Source of the DNA: Flammula alnicola
Lineage: Eukaryota > Basidiomycota > Agaricomycetes > Agaricales > Strophariaceae
Direction: 5' to 3'
DNA: 64,000 nucleotides
Assembly: GCA_015499995.1 (NCBI GenBank)
Contig: JADNRV010000005.1
Coordinates: 744,001-808,000, forward strand
Positions 31,633 through 42,536 of the stretch are shown here, one piece after another. Every line of letters starts with the position of its first letter. The first letter of the stretch is position 1. Below the pieces are notes generated by a model. The model made no database searches. It saw nothing but the letters and a program-made list of their open reading frames with translations, and was not told the origin of the DNA. The position numbers and the translations under genes were made by a program.

Positions 31633-33593
31633 CTATACCCTCAGCAGATCTTGCAACTCCCCGCACCCACGCCGGCAACGGTGCATTTCCGACCGCCCAA
31701 AGTCGAAGAACTTGAATCCTTCCGCCGTCTGCGCCACGTTCCGCGGTTCAAGGTCAAAATGCATGACACCCAAAGAATGTAGTTTCTTCACCGAATCGAT
31801 AAGCTTTTTCCTGAAAAGTTCAGGTTAAGAAATTAAGTCCGACAATGCATGACGAGATGCCTCACCATTCTGTCGCACTCATGTCCATCTTGACGTAGCT
31901 CCAATCCGAGCCATAGACATCCTCAAGGCTGTCCCCAACATGCTCAAGCAACAAACCAAACCAGCCAGCGACAGGCCTGTGGAATATCCCATAAAACTTG
32001 GGGACGAGGGAACAGTCTTTAAGCGCCACCTCATACATATAAAGTTCACGCAAAACCATGATCGAGTCAACTTCCGACACGAGCTTCATGATCCGCAACT
32101 TGTCGTCACCTTCGACACGGCTTGTGTATATGCTGCTCCATCTACTTTCCCGAATCTGTTCTAAGAGAGTCACCGTGTCAACATTTGTTGACGGAATGCG
32201 GGGAGCACGAAGTAAGTTCTGCGGCTGCAGGGGAGACGGTGAAAGTGATTTCGTCAAGGAAGTAGAGCCCTTCGCTGCTGGGTGTTCTGATTATCTGACA
32301 GGGTTTGAGGGGGTGACCATCACAGATATACGATGTATATCACTATAGGTCAACCACGGATGCTGCAAGATCATCTAGCAAGATGTATCAGTAATCTTCC
32401 GCCGTCGGATAAGGAAAACACATACAGCTTGGTTGTGACTTGAAGAGAACATTCAGGGATGCCGCTTTCCTCAGCTTGCTCCCCGCCCGTAGTCTTCTCA
32501 TTGTCACCAAAACTTTCACCGTCTTCCTCAGCTTCATCCGCATCCGGTATTGTGTCGGCCCTGGCAGCCCAAGAGGCTGGAGGAGAGTAGCAGGCAGGCT
32601 CTTAACATTGTAACCAGGAATTAGCTTGGCACATAGCATAGCGACAAGTATGGCAAGGAACGGCTCGGTTGTATGCCAGCCTGAAACGGTGTCAGTTGTT
32701 TCCTTGTATTGGGAACCGGAAGGGTCTCCTTCTGCAGTTTGAAGGCGGGCGAGAGAAGGAGCATCATTCCTGGACGAGAGGGGTCTGTAGAGTGTACTAC
32801 AAACGGCGGGTAAGACTAGAAGACGGGGCGATGAGGAGAGGCTAACCGAGTTGTGCGGCGATCGCGAGAAATCCGCCGAAGAAAAAACCATATTCCGCTT
32901 TTGCAGTAACCATCTGTAGCGCAAGCTGCATTGTGTGATAGCAGCCTCATATGAAACTCGCTGAACATTCACTTTCACGACCATGGCCTTGGCACCAGTT
33001 TGCTTCTGAGCGGCATCAAGACTGAATGACCCACTCAACGCTTTCGCCTTTGACAGTAACACAGAATAAGCTTTATCCGCGTCGGAACAGACTTGGATGG
33101 GCACAGATTTAGTGCGACTGTCCTCAGTCTCGGTCCGTCGTCGTACAACGGTAATGTTGAAGCCGCCTCTCTGGGCATATACGGTCTCCTCGACAGAATC
33201 ATGGAGCACATAGATGGGACCCGCGAAACGAGCAGCCGTAGCGATAGCCGCAACGACAGGACGCACCGCTGTAGTGACGTCGCTACCATACTGGCTCACG
33301 TCGCCCTCAGCCCGGAAAGACGACATCGCCATAGAATCCAAGGCATCCTGCCTTGGCTGACAAGACACACTGCCAATGCGAAGATCATTGACCACTCCAC
33401 CGATGAAGTTCTTCAGGTTTGGGACGAGATCAGGGTATGGCTGGCAGGAGATGTAACGATACTCCGGAGGAAGAATATCTCGGGCGCTATAATCTGCAGT
33501 TGAAGTCTTATTTTTCGCATCTGGGTGCAGCTTAGGTCGTTTCGGAAGGAACGTCAAGAACTCCTCGATGTTGGCGGGACAAGTGGTAGGCAT
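31633..33593 (-). pseudogene. Kinase-like gene, degenerate inverted copy
   Basis: Inverted duplicate of the gene at 43138-45077, closely similar along the whole gene. It keeps the start region (PTTCPANIEEFLTFLPKRP), the YGFFFGGF segment, the beta-3 lysine in RIMKLV, a catalytic loop HFDLEPRNV and FFDFGRS. Relative to the plus copy it lacks one base near 32680 (ACAACCGAGCC against ACAACCCGAGCC), which shifts the spliced frame into a stop, and it has an extra length change near 32560. Unspliced, the DNA is open for 410 codons from 33620 to 32388, reading through three intron positions. Either it is a pseudogene or it uses altered splicing; I favour a pseudogene. Confidence 0.6.
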
Positions 33594-34395
33594 GGTATAA
33601 GGCAAGAGGGGTTGTCGCAAATGTATGACATAAGCTGATGGCCGCGCACCGGCACTTCAAATGACGTCAGTGTACCGTACTTCATTGATTCTTCGTCTTG
33701 GCTTTTGGTACATTCTTATTCTAGTTGCTGGATGGTCACCAACACTTTACACTGCTCTGTGATAAACACAGTATACGGCTACCAGTCGACCTGGTCAGGA
33801 ATTCCAACAGCAAGTAACAGCAGTGACCGGAAGGACACGGCCTCCACAGCCTTGCGACACGAGAACAAAGAGACAGGTTGAAGCACTCTCCGCATTCTCC
33901 TATTCTACAGGACGACGAGATGACTATTTATACCTAGCTACTGGGTTCTAGATCATGAAAGACTCGGTGATGTAATACATGATGAAAGGAGTCTTTCCAT
34001 CGGCGTCTCTCCTATCTATACTATCTGCACCACTTTGCACTGGAGCTCATTCTACCTGTAACCGTGAAACCTACGTCAGGTTAGCCAGCATGTGCCGCCT
34101 TCGAACTGTGCGTCGGATGGAGCGTCGGAAGCGAAGACAACATCGCTCCTACTGGAGTAAATTGGCAGTTGAGCGACATATGTACCCCAGAACTGGGTCG
34201 CAATACAGATTGATTATACAGAGCATTTTAGTCAACCATAATTAATGGAATCAATTTTCGCTAGCTACATTATGTCAGTAACGGTCCGAGTCAGAGAACA
34301 AGCAGAAAAGTCGTTCTCTGATGAACGTTAGGTCGTCGCATGATAAGGAACATGATTCGAGATTAAAGGTGTGCATGGCGGATAAACATGCCATA
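33594..34395. other. Intergenic
   Basis: Upstream flank of the kinase-like pseudogene and downstream flank of the DUF7918 gene. No gene recognised. Confidence 0.4.
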
Positions 34396-35914
34396 TCATG
34401 TCAGGTCAATAATCTCTCCGGGAGTGAAAGTGGGTTCTGTCTTGACTCTTTTCCGGGAGGAAGGTCCACCGCTATCACTCTCCTTGACACGCCGCTCGCT
34501 TCTGAGCCGGTCGAGTTCCGCATGCTTTCGTTCCAATTCCGCCCGTTTTCGTTCCAACTCAGCCTGCTTTCTGTCCAATTCTGCTTGTTTTCTGTCCATT
34601 TCCGCTTGCTTTCGATCGATTTCTGCCTGCTTTCGGTCCACCTCTTCTTGATTTAGCTTGAGTTCTGCCTAAGTTGAACAAGACAAAGGAGAAAAGAAAA
34701 AAATATGATTCCGACACATAAGAATTCTTCGGTATCCGAATGACAAAGATCAAATCTGATTCAAAAGAGACTCACCAGCAAGGCTGTCTCGCGGCGCTCA
34801 AAGTCTTCGTCGTCATCCAGTAGCATCTGATGTTCCTTATTGTCTTCTTGCTCGTATTTGACTTGTTTTGATGAGGCCTTCCTCTTGACTGGGCCAGATA
34901 GAACAGGAGTCGAAGAAGAGTGCAGAGGAGGAGAAGGAGGTACTTCCTCAGGTTGAATTTCCGGTGGTTGAGGGGTCAGATCACGAGGTAAGATACCTGT
35001 CCTCTGTAACACATCTACCAGTTTACTTATTATCAGAATCGCTACAAGCTGAAGGTCAATAAAGGATACATACCACGAGGCCGGTACCTGAAGATGAAAG
35101 TCGCCACTCGATCACCCCGGTTGCCAGTGTAGAATACCTCAGGAGTTGGAGCTTGAGCAGGTTGCTCTATTGCTGATTCTTCCTTATAACTTTTATCTTT
35201 TTGTCAGTATGAAATATTCATTATCATCCTAAAAACAGCTCACACGACTTGATGCATAATCCTCCCTTTTGCCACGCTCTCCGGAATTTTGTGGACCTGC
35301 GGCGCCGTCCAAGTTTTTCGCAGGGCAGAAACTTTTTTGACATTCGAAAGTCGAAAAATGATTATTTCTATTTCGCCCACTTTCTGCCTCACAGAAGAGC
35401 CAGCACTAGCACCAGATAAAATAGAGCCGATGTTTGCATCATCTTCTAGCAAACAATTCTCACAATTGCCTCTGCAAAGTTTGAATAGAACAAGGGGCAT
35501 ACCAGTGAAATCCATCGGTGAAAATATAAAGAACCTCTTCCTATTATCATCGGTCACTATGTGGTCCCAATTTTCCCGGCTCCCGTGTTTCCTGCGTATA
35601 AAAATTACGCCATCGATCCGATGTCCATCGAAATGAAGGTGTGCCCTGCAGTCAAAGTCGAGCCGATGTGCTTCTAAATAGACTGAAAAAGCCTTTATCA
35701 TTTAAAGGCTGGGCCGTCATGATATGGCATTTGAAGAAGTCTTAAGACGTACCTTTCCAGCTTCAGAAGTAATCCAACAGCTAACCTCTTTCTTATCCGT
35801 GTTAATTTGCGATGCGTAACATTCAAGCTCCTTTCCGTCCATCTTGACGGATGCTTTGAAACCTTGGAATTCTAACCTTGAAAGTGTTGTCTGTTGTCCA
35901 TGCTGGGAAGTCAT
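34396..35914 (-). CDS. DUF7918 family protein with C-terminal heptad-repeat coil
   Basis: Member of a family expanded in mushroom-forming fungi; function unknown. It starts at MTSQHGQQTTL (35914; an in-frame ATG lies 7 codons upstream). Exon 1 carries LEFQGFKASVKMDGKELECY and SCWITSEAGK. After a short intron comes AFSVYLEAHRLDFDCRAHLH, then EIEIIIFRLSNV, VFYTGNRGDRVATFIFRYRP and DVLQRTGILP: the beta-rich domain typical of DUF7918. An acidic/basic linker (KRKASSKQVKYEQED) follows. The last exon encodes at least seven repeats of DRKQAE(I/M/L)-type heptads and a basic tail KKRVKTEP-like SRKRVKTEPTF. Splice joins are in frame; one internal intron (near 35490) may be retained without harm. Two decayed relatives lie within 8 kb. 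Confidence 0.75.
34500..34645 (-). repeat. 21-base minisatellite encoding heptads
   Basis: About seven consecutive 21-base units encode (E)(I/M/L/V)DRKQAE or ELERKRA. Length change by whole units would keep both the frame and the coiled-coil register. Confidence 0.8.
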
Positions 35915-36662
35915 CAGTGTAAGCTCGATTTCCAAGTTCCGAATATGAGGGTCTTGACGCGTAGAATCGTTCAGATGCTAGGACACGCAGTAATTTTTGC
36001 AACGAGTCGCGTTGGTGAGTTCATCAGCAAAACCGGGAAATCCTGGTTTGACCTTTCGGACGAAATAATACTTGTTCCGATTGCCATGTGCAAATATTCC
36101 CTTATCAGGCCATATAGGCTGGCCGGAAGCACTGTGACCAGTGGCCAAGAGACGAGAAGGTTTATTTTTATCTTATATGTATTTCTACTCTAAGGCTTGC
36201 CGTTCCCTTATGGTCGCTTGTAATTGGTTATAAGGTTTTGGGCCGTCACACCACCATTTGTCGAACGTTCGAAGTCATTTAAACTCCGCTCCATGTTTGG
36301 TTATTTCCGACTTCAACCACGACCAAATATAAATTTGTCTCTCTCTCACCTCACCCATCTCCCCTCGTCTCCCGCTTGTCCATTCCCCTGCCCGCTATCA
36401 AACCATTCGCGGTATTCATTCATGTACTCTGTGCCCACCATGTAACTGTCTCGACTGTTGTTCTCCTCTATTGTGTCCTCTCTGTTGTTGCCCCTATATG
36501 TGTCTGTTTGCTCGCCGCGCGCTTGTGCGCGGCTGCTACTATCTTGTTGCTTTCTTGGGCTTCTCGTTAGGCAGTGTCCAATGCCCCAGCTGGTTCTTTG
36601 TCCCCTGTAGACTCAGCTTGACAAGCAGTGCCCGCTCCTGCACCTGAGCTGTGAATGGTGTC
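35915..36662. other. Intergenic, upstream of DUF7918 and host sequence of the hAT element
   Basis: A pyrimidine-rich stretch follows 36330 (CTCTCTCTCACCTCACC), with TATA-like AAATATAAAT just before it, resembling a fungal promoter or LTR-like relic, but no gene follows. Open frames here are short and unrecognised. Confidence 0.35.
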
Positions 36663-36670
36663 CACAGTAC

Positions 36671-37089
36671 TAGTGATGGGCACGGGTATCGACACCCGTG
36701 CGGGTTTGCGGGTACTAGCGGGTACGGGTGCGGGTGGGAATTGAGTCACCCTCAGGCAAACCCGTACCCATGAGCCGGGTCACGGGTTTTCGGCCGGCAC
36801 ACGGAAAACTCCGAAATGTGTGTCAAAAATGTTCTTTAGTTACCAGAATAGTTAATTATGTAATGTAGTTTGATAAAATTTATTCTAATTCTAATTCAAC
36901 ATTGTTACAATAGCACAAGTTCTCACGAGGTCCCCATCAAACCTGCACGGGTTTCTGTACCCACGGGTCACCTGCAAACCCGCACCTGCAAGCACGGGAT
37001 CCCGTACCCGTGGCCATGGGTGCGGGTTTTGGCGGGTACGGGTGCGGGTCGACAAAAATTCGCCCGTGGGTTACCCGTGCCCATCACTA
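36671..37089. mobile_element. Non-autonomous hAT-type element with exact 8-base target duplication
   Basis: A 419-base element with perfect 18-base terminal inverted repeats TAGTGATGGGCACGGGTA, flanked by CACAGTAC at 36663-36670 and 37090-37097. The 8-base duplication and TAGTG terminus are typical of hAT elements. Sub-terminal zones of about 130 bases at each end are packed with CGGGT/ACCCG motifs in both orientations, likely transposase binding sites; the centre is AT-rich. It encodes nothing. Confidence 0.92.
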
Positions 37090-37097
37090 CACAGTAC

Positions 37098-38077
37098 CTT
37101 GCTTACCGATTTCTACTTTTTGATTATAGTTTCGCTTTTCGGGAAGCAGTGGCAGATCACATGTAAATAGCTGCTTCAGCTCCTCATTGCATTCCTCCAC
37201 TCCTCCTCGCGCACTGACATCCTGGATCAAGATGACATGCTCAAGGATGTCCTTTGAGGACACCTCCTACCTCGAGTACGTGCCCTACTTAGTTCTCTTC
37301 CACATCACTCACATTTCCTCTACAGGTCGCGAAGCTCATCTTCCGAGGGCCGTCGATCACTCTTGCTGATCCTGGAGCTCACCGCGGCAAGCAGGGGAAT
37401 GCTGCAATTCTTAGGTCCATTGTTTTCTCTACGTGCTGTAGCCCGTAGTCCTCCCCTGTATTCCATGTCAATGTTATTCATTAATGTTTCTTCGCTGTCA
37501 TTTGATTGTCCATTCAAGCCCATGTAAGCTGAGACACATTCTACATAAGTATCATGATTCATTGGCCTTGCCAATCTAGCTACGTGGCTGCATATTGCAC
37601 GATATGACCTGATGAGACTTATAAGTGCCCCAAACCTTGTGAATACTGACAAGCCTTGTGAACATTCCATAAAAGCCGGAATCTTATATGGCCTTCCGTC
37701 ACCTTATGGGCTTATAAGGATTATGCCACATTCTGGTCCTTGCCAACCCCTTGTATGGTGGGATAAGGCTATATACCTATCTCCCCAATTTCCTGATGTT
37801 TGAAAGTCCAAGCGCATTCGAACCGAGAGATCCCATGACCGCGTGACTTGGCCAGCTTACTGAACTCCCTGCCGTAATACACTACTAATCATTAATGCTC
37901 AGCGCTCAGCGCTCTCAGGCCTCAGCAGACTTGGCCAGGGCTTCAGTAATCGTTACTGTAAAGCACACAACTGTCTTTACATTCGTCAGAACTCAGCACC
38001 CTATCACCCGGATGTCAAAACTAAACAAAAATACAGAAGTCAAGAAAGCTTTCACCTGCCATCTTCGACTTAGAAAA
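37098..38077. other. Intergenic with unassigned short frames
   Basis: A 116-codon minus-strand frame (37320-37670) is unsupported. A GCTCAGCGCTCAGCGCTC motif lies at about 37900-37917. No RNA gene or element termini recognised. Confidence 0.35.
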
Positions 38078-38467
38078 TCATCTCAAATTTGCATCCCCCT
38101 GCTTCCCCCCACTCTCAAAGAACCGCGCCGTCCCAGTCGCACTTCCAACCTGATCCAACATACCCATCCCCTCCGGATTGCCCTTCGTCCTATCGTTAGG
38201 ATCGGGCCTGATATTAGGCGATGCAGCGTCGATCCCGTAATTATCCAAGTTCGAGCGCGCTGCCTTGGCTCCTCTGACGTACTGCGACTGGATGTCTTGT
38301 GAGTGGTTGTTCGTTGGGTCGGTGACGTGACCCTGCGAGAGGCTGGCGGTCCTCGCGTTCAGCAAATCTTGTACTGGGGAACTCGTGATACATCGCGTTC
38401 CCCGACCCAATGGTGTGAGGTGGGAGCTCGTGAAATTTCGTCGCATGGATTTAGTGGCGAAGCTCAT
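38078..38467 (-). CDS. Small mitochondrial-type hypothetical protein, paralogue A
   Basis: 129 residues in one exon. The N-terminus (MSFATKSMRRNFTSSHLTPL) is basic and hydroxyl-rich with no acidic residues, like a mitochondrial targeting peptide. The mature part is hydrophilic: GHVTDPTNNHSQDIQSQYVR, AARSNLD, AASPNIRPDPNDRTKGNPEG and LDQVGSATGTARFFESGG. It shares an order of motifs with the frame at 38872-39231 (GH-x-DP-N, Q-x-K/Y-RG-K-x-R, AASP, N-EG-G-x-D), so the two are tandem paralogues. Probably a small disordered stress-type mitochondrial protein; no enzymatic motif. Confidence 0.6.
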   Translation of the reverse strand: MSFATKSMRRNFTSSHLTPLGRGTRCITSSPVQDLLNARTASLSQGHVTDPTNNHSQDIQSQYVRGAKAARSNLDNYGIDAASPNIRPDPNDRTKGNPEGMGMLDQVGSATGTARFFESGGKQGDANLR

Positions 38468-38871
38468 GGTTAATTAATTCGAGCTCGATGGTAGTTATTA
38501 GCTGGCTGTTGGTGTATGGGCTGGCCGACGTTTGGTATGGACGTAAAATGTCTAGCTTTGAGAGATATAAATCGACGACGAGTATGACATCATGGATATG
38601 GTCCCATGTTCACGATCTACATGGCGCTGATATTGATAGCATCTCAAGCGAGTGGATTGCGATTTTGTGTAATACAAAAATCAGCACTAGTCTGTAGATC
38701 ATCTCCCAGTAACTAATATATAGATCTGAACGGCGTCCAAGCTGTAATTTGTAAAACAGTGAATGAAAGCCTGGCACAAGATCATACTTTCGCTTGAATA
38801 GTTGTTGTCGCCTGGCGCCTTGCTCACGCCTCCTTCTCAAAATTCTCCGCACTCCTACTGGCACTCCAAGC
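38468..38871. other. Spacer between the small mitochondrial-type paralogues
   Basis: Promoter side of paralogue A and former 3' coding and untranslated sequence of paralogue B. The sequence 38820-38871 still resembles coding tail (SASRSAENFEKEA in frame after a TAG). Confidence 0.5.
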
Positions 38872-39231
38872 CTAATCAATCGTACCCACTCCTTCGAGGT
38901 TCCTCTTCCCCGTCTTCCTGGGCTTCCTCTTCTTCTCAGGCGAGGCTGCGTCCAACGCCCCACCCGCGGAACGAGGCTTCCTCGTCCCCTTCCCTCCTCT
39001 CGCTGACTTGCTCTGTGTGTCCTTCTTGTGCTTGTGAAGGTTCGATGGGTCCGATACGTATATGTGTCCTTGGATGCTGTCTCTTTCGAGCTGTGTCGCC
39101 TCTGTGAAGGACGTTGTAGCGTAATTGTACTTCCGTGTTTGTATTAGAGACATCAGAGACATGTGGTTGCTCGACGGCATGCGGGGTTTAGGAGCGCTTC
39201 GAAGAAAGGCGGCGGCGGCGGACAGTCTCAT
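38872..39231 (-). CDS. Small mitochondrial-type hypothetical protein, paralogue B (shortened tail)
   Basis: About 119 residues from MRLSAAAAFLRSAPKPRM (39231), a good amphipathic targeting-like N-terminus; the frame also extends 20 codons upstream. The C-terminal half is very basic (SARGGKGTRKPRSAGGALDA; PEKKRKPRKTGKRN). It ends in EGVGTID followed by TAG, exactly where paralogue A has a CAG codon (LDQVGS). In frame beyond the TAG the sequence continues with tail-like residues and ends 17 codons later, so the stop looks like a recent CAG-to-TAG change that removed a conserved tail. Confidence 0.55.
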   Translation of the reverse strand: MRLSAAAAFLRSAPKPRMPSSNHMSLMSLIQTRKYNYATTSFTEATQLERDSIQGHIYVSDPSNLHKHKKDTQSKSARGGKGTRKPRSAGGALDAASPEKKRKPRKTGKRNLEGVGTID

Positions 39232-39641
39232 GGTACGCGGATGATAGTGTTTAGAATAATATATATGTCGGTGTGGTTGGTTAGTGTGCACGGTGGGCTT
39301 TGTGCGAAATGTGTAGCTGGAGGAGATACTTATAGTTAGACGCTAAAATCTGACGTCATACCAGCTAGCCACGCGCCATCGCTCATACATTTGCAAGACA
39401 TGCATCTATAGTTTCTCAGAAAGACAAGACATGTGAGTTATAATCCCGTCAATAACAATGGTGACATGGATTAGCGGCGGATTACCGATCTGCGGGATGT
39501 GATCTCAAGGTTATTATATTGTTGGATGTAATAAAAATACATTTCTGCGGATGAGACAAGATCGTGGTGATGCCGTGGACAATGAAAAACAAGAAAAAGC
39601 AAGAAAGTAGAGCTAAGATAAAATGCGTCAACATCATGGCA
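39232..39641. other. Intergenic
   Basis: Promoter side of paralogue B and 3' flank of the serine-rich gene. No other feature seen. Confidence 0.4.
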
Positions 39642-40244
39642 CTACGTAGATGGCGGAAAGATCATCAACTCACCCGTTGTAAGATGGTATAGGACGTCCG
39701 AGACGTGATCAGAAGCAGTACTAACCATAACAAGATGAGCTCGACGAAGCGGAACGGAACGCATTCGAATGGTGCTTACCCCTGGGATAGTGGGCACCCT
39801 GAAAGTCGCGAGCGCATTTGGGACCTGCTGGCGTCCCACACTCGATGACCTCTGGCGGGCGATTCTTTGAGCGCCATACGATGTCGATTCGTCCATGGTA
39901 CGGCTTCTTGGAGGCGAAGCGTACCCCGCGGCGGAGTGCGAGCGCGACTGCACATGGTGCATATGCGATGATTCTCCTTGCCCGGGAGAGAAATGGACGG
40001 AACTGCTTTCGCTGGTGCTGCTGGTGGGAGAGCGAACTGGTATTTGCGGTGATTGCGCCTGTGGTTGCGCCTGAGGATGTGCGACGTCGGACGTGGATCG
40101 AAAAGCGGACGTGGTGGGTGAAGCAGATGTAGTGGGTGAATCAGGGGTAGCGGGTTGGACAGATGCAGACGCTGGTACGTGTGGCTGAGAGCGCCTCGCA
40201 GAAGGGACGAAGACAGATTTGAAGCGAATTGCGATGGATGCCAT
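39642..40244 (-). CDS. Serine/proline-rich hypothetical protein
   Basis: A frame open from 40484. I start it at MASIAIRFKSVFVPSARR (40244) because a TATA-like sequence (CCTATATAAAC on the coding strand, about 40399-40409) lies 155 bases upstream. About 200 residues, dominated by Ser/Thr/Pro/Gln with AQPQAQ and ASPTTSA runs. It may be spliced near the 3' end, since GTAAGC and GTTAGT donors occur near 39785 and 39725, so the C-terminus is uncertain. No family recognised; likely disordered, possibly regulatory. Confidence 0.45.
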   Translation of the reverse strand: MASIAIRFKSVFVPSARRSQPHVPASASVQPATPDSPTTSASPTTSAFRSTSDVAHPQAQPQAQSPQIPVRSPTSSTSESSSVHFSPGQGESSHMHHVQSRSHSAAGYASPPRSRTMDESTSYGAQRIARQRSSSVGRQQVPNALATFRVPTIPGVSTIRMRSVPLRRAHLVMVSTASDHVSDVLYHLTTGELMIFPPST

Positions 40245-42048
40245 AACGAAATACGTAGGGTCTACTTTGTCTGGGAGCGGTGGATGTGGATGTGGGTGGA
40301 GATGGTGGGAGTGTAATAACCTATCGTTTATGGCTGGGTAGTATACGTTTGGGATTGCTAGAGTCTTGGGAAGCAAGAAGATGTTCGAGTTAGGGGGGTT
40401 TATATAGGCAAAGCCTGGGCCAGGACTGCCCATTTGACCAATCACACCCATTCTAACTGACAGTGTGTAAATGACCCCATCCACCCCAAGTAGGTGATGA
40501 AATCAGCTAGAACCAGAACCGAAGGTACTTTCTCGGCCATGAGCCGAGGATCGAGCTATCAGTAGGTCCGTCATTTAACTTTCCCGTACCCTCCTCGTAA
40601 TAAGGTCAAGAGTCACGTACACGTACGGTGATGGATGGTGCTGATGATACGGCGTTTAAGCCTCTCAAACTTCTAGGAACGTGATGAATGGAAGGATAGG
40701 AGCTCGGAAGCTTCGAGAGCGGCGCCGTGTGGAGATAATTGAGAGCTCTTTTATAGTCGAAGCTTTGCGAGTCTCGCGTCCGAGCGAGCCTTGCAGGAGC
40801 TTCAGATTTCCCGGACCTTCATTCGCCCAATCGGTCGAGCTGGGAGATAACTCTACGAGCCCAGTAGTTTATTAGGCATATAGCGCGATTTTCACGATCC
40901 TTTGGTGACCTAGCTTGACTGAAACGAACTCAAGCTCAAGTTTTACACCGACGAATCGAGGGAATCACCTCTCGCCGTCTAGACTCCATTTCGCCCGCTT
41001 TATGTGACTCACAGATCCCACAACCCCTTTCCTCTTTTGCTTGCTCTTTGTGTTCCGGAAATGTACCATGAAAGCGAAACCTGGAATTAGGGGATGTCGA
41101 AGGTGAAGGCGAACGAATGACAAGAATAGCTGGCAATGATTCCGGCCGGCCAGACGGCCGATACAACTAAGCCTGGACCTCACTCCAGGTGGGTCGGGGT
41201 CGGGCCGCCCCGGCCAAGCTTAAGCTTGTAAATGGCATTGGCAAGAAAGAACCAAGTTTGCTATGGAGGAAGGATGGGTATAAAAAGTTTAGATGGTGGA
41301 CAATACATTCACTTCACTCGTGAATAATACATTCCGCTAATTTACATTCATTTTGTTATTCTAATTCAATCCATAGCTCTTCTACTCGAGTACATCGATT
41401 CCCTATTCCTCCAGTTGCATGGCGCTCAAGCGTTCCCTGCGTTGCTCAACTGAAAATGTCGAATCGATTAAGTACAACTTAGTTGTACGAGGGCCGTCAC
41501 TCTGTCTGAATCCGATGTCGAAAGTAAATGAATACTAGTAACTACCAGCGCTCAGATACATGCTGAATACACTCATAAAATTTTCACAAATGGTTCGTGT
41601 CAGGCTCCGGTTACTACTCATTAGAGCTTGTGAGCAGACTGGTCACGAGTCTAACTGCTCGTGTAGTCAGAGTTAGAGAGAGTTTAAAGTCTTGCAAGGA
41701 GAGCACCCTAAGGTGCCACGAGGTTTCGGGGATCAACAAAAGGTGCACAAGAGGGTTGATTCGTGTTGAAGAACGTGTTATGACTGGTGGAGTAAGCCCA
41801 GGGGTCCTGAGCAGGTCGCTGGCTCAACGGGGAGGACTTCGTCCTACTGGAGAAAAAAGCTACGGTCACAGTGACCTCCTACGGCAATGACACAAAGGCA
41901 AAGAACATTATAAAGTGCTCATTGAAAATAACTGCGAAAGCATGGCGGCGAAGGGTGACCCAGGTGCAAAAGTCTGTAAGTACTATACACTGACGTCATT
42001 TGGATTGCCCGTGCGTGGCCATCAGCTTATGTCATACATTATTGCGAC
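40245..42048. other. 1.8-kb intergenic region
   Basis: No supported gene. It includes GC-rich palindromic sequence near 41140-41230 (GGCCGGCCAGACGGCC; CCAAGCTTAAGCTTG) and an ACTCAAGCTCAAG stretch near 40928, which may be relics of a repeat. A frame at 41597-41890 has no recognisable similarity. Confidence 0.35.
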
Positions 42049-42056
42049 ACCGCAGT

Positions 42057-42536
42057 TAGTGTTGTGGGCAGAACTCTGCCGTTCTGCCGAGTTCTGCCAA
42101 AACCGGCAGTCGCCAGGCAGCTGCCAAGGGGGGTCTGGCAGAACTTGGCAGAATTGCCAGACCTGTGGAAATCGCGGGCAAGGAGCTCCCAAAACGCGCT
42201 GCGTCAAGATTAGACCGAAAGATATTCAGGGGTCAGATGGTATAGCGGTTCTTAAAAATTGTTCCCAGGCCCCACTTCATGCGATCCACACCGAATGTTG
42301 GTCCCAATAGGTGAACTGGATGGCATTAATTCTAAAATTGACTTTCATATCTAAACTCGAGCCTAAAATCTGTGTAATAACAAATATTTATACAGTAGAA
42401 AGATTTTTCTACCTTTTTTGACAGTTAAATCGTCTTCCTACCAAAAAATTGATCTGCCAGTTCTGCCGACCTGGCACCTGCCGCTTTGCCGGCATGCCGG
42501 CAGAACCCTCCTAAAATAGTTCTGCCCCCTTCACTA
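42057..42536. mobile_element. Second non-autonomous hAT-type element with exact 8-base target duplication
   Basis: A 480-base element flanked by ACCGCAGT at 42049-42056 and 42537-42544. Ends are imperfect inverted repeats: TAGTGTTGTGGGCAGAACT at the left; TAGTGAAGGGGGCAGAACT when the right end is read inward. Sub-terminal regions are filled with TCTGCC/GGCAGA motifs in both orientations. It shares the layout of the element at 36671 but not its sequence, so it is a different hAT family. No coding capacity. Confidence 0.9.

Noticed and set aside
37320..37670. 116-codon minus-strand frame
   Set aside because: No motif, no splice or promoter context; may be a relic but not identifiable.
42225..42275. 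tRNA-like GATGGTATAGCGGTTC stretch
   Set aside because: Resembles a D-arm/A box, but no B box or acceptor stem could be paired around it; it lies inside a hAT MITE.
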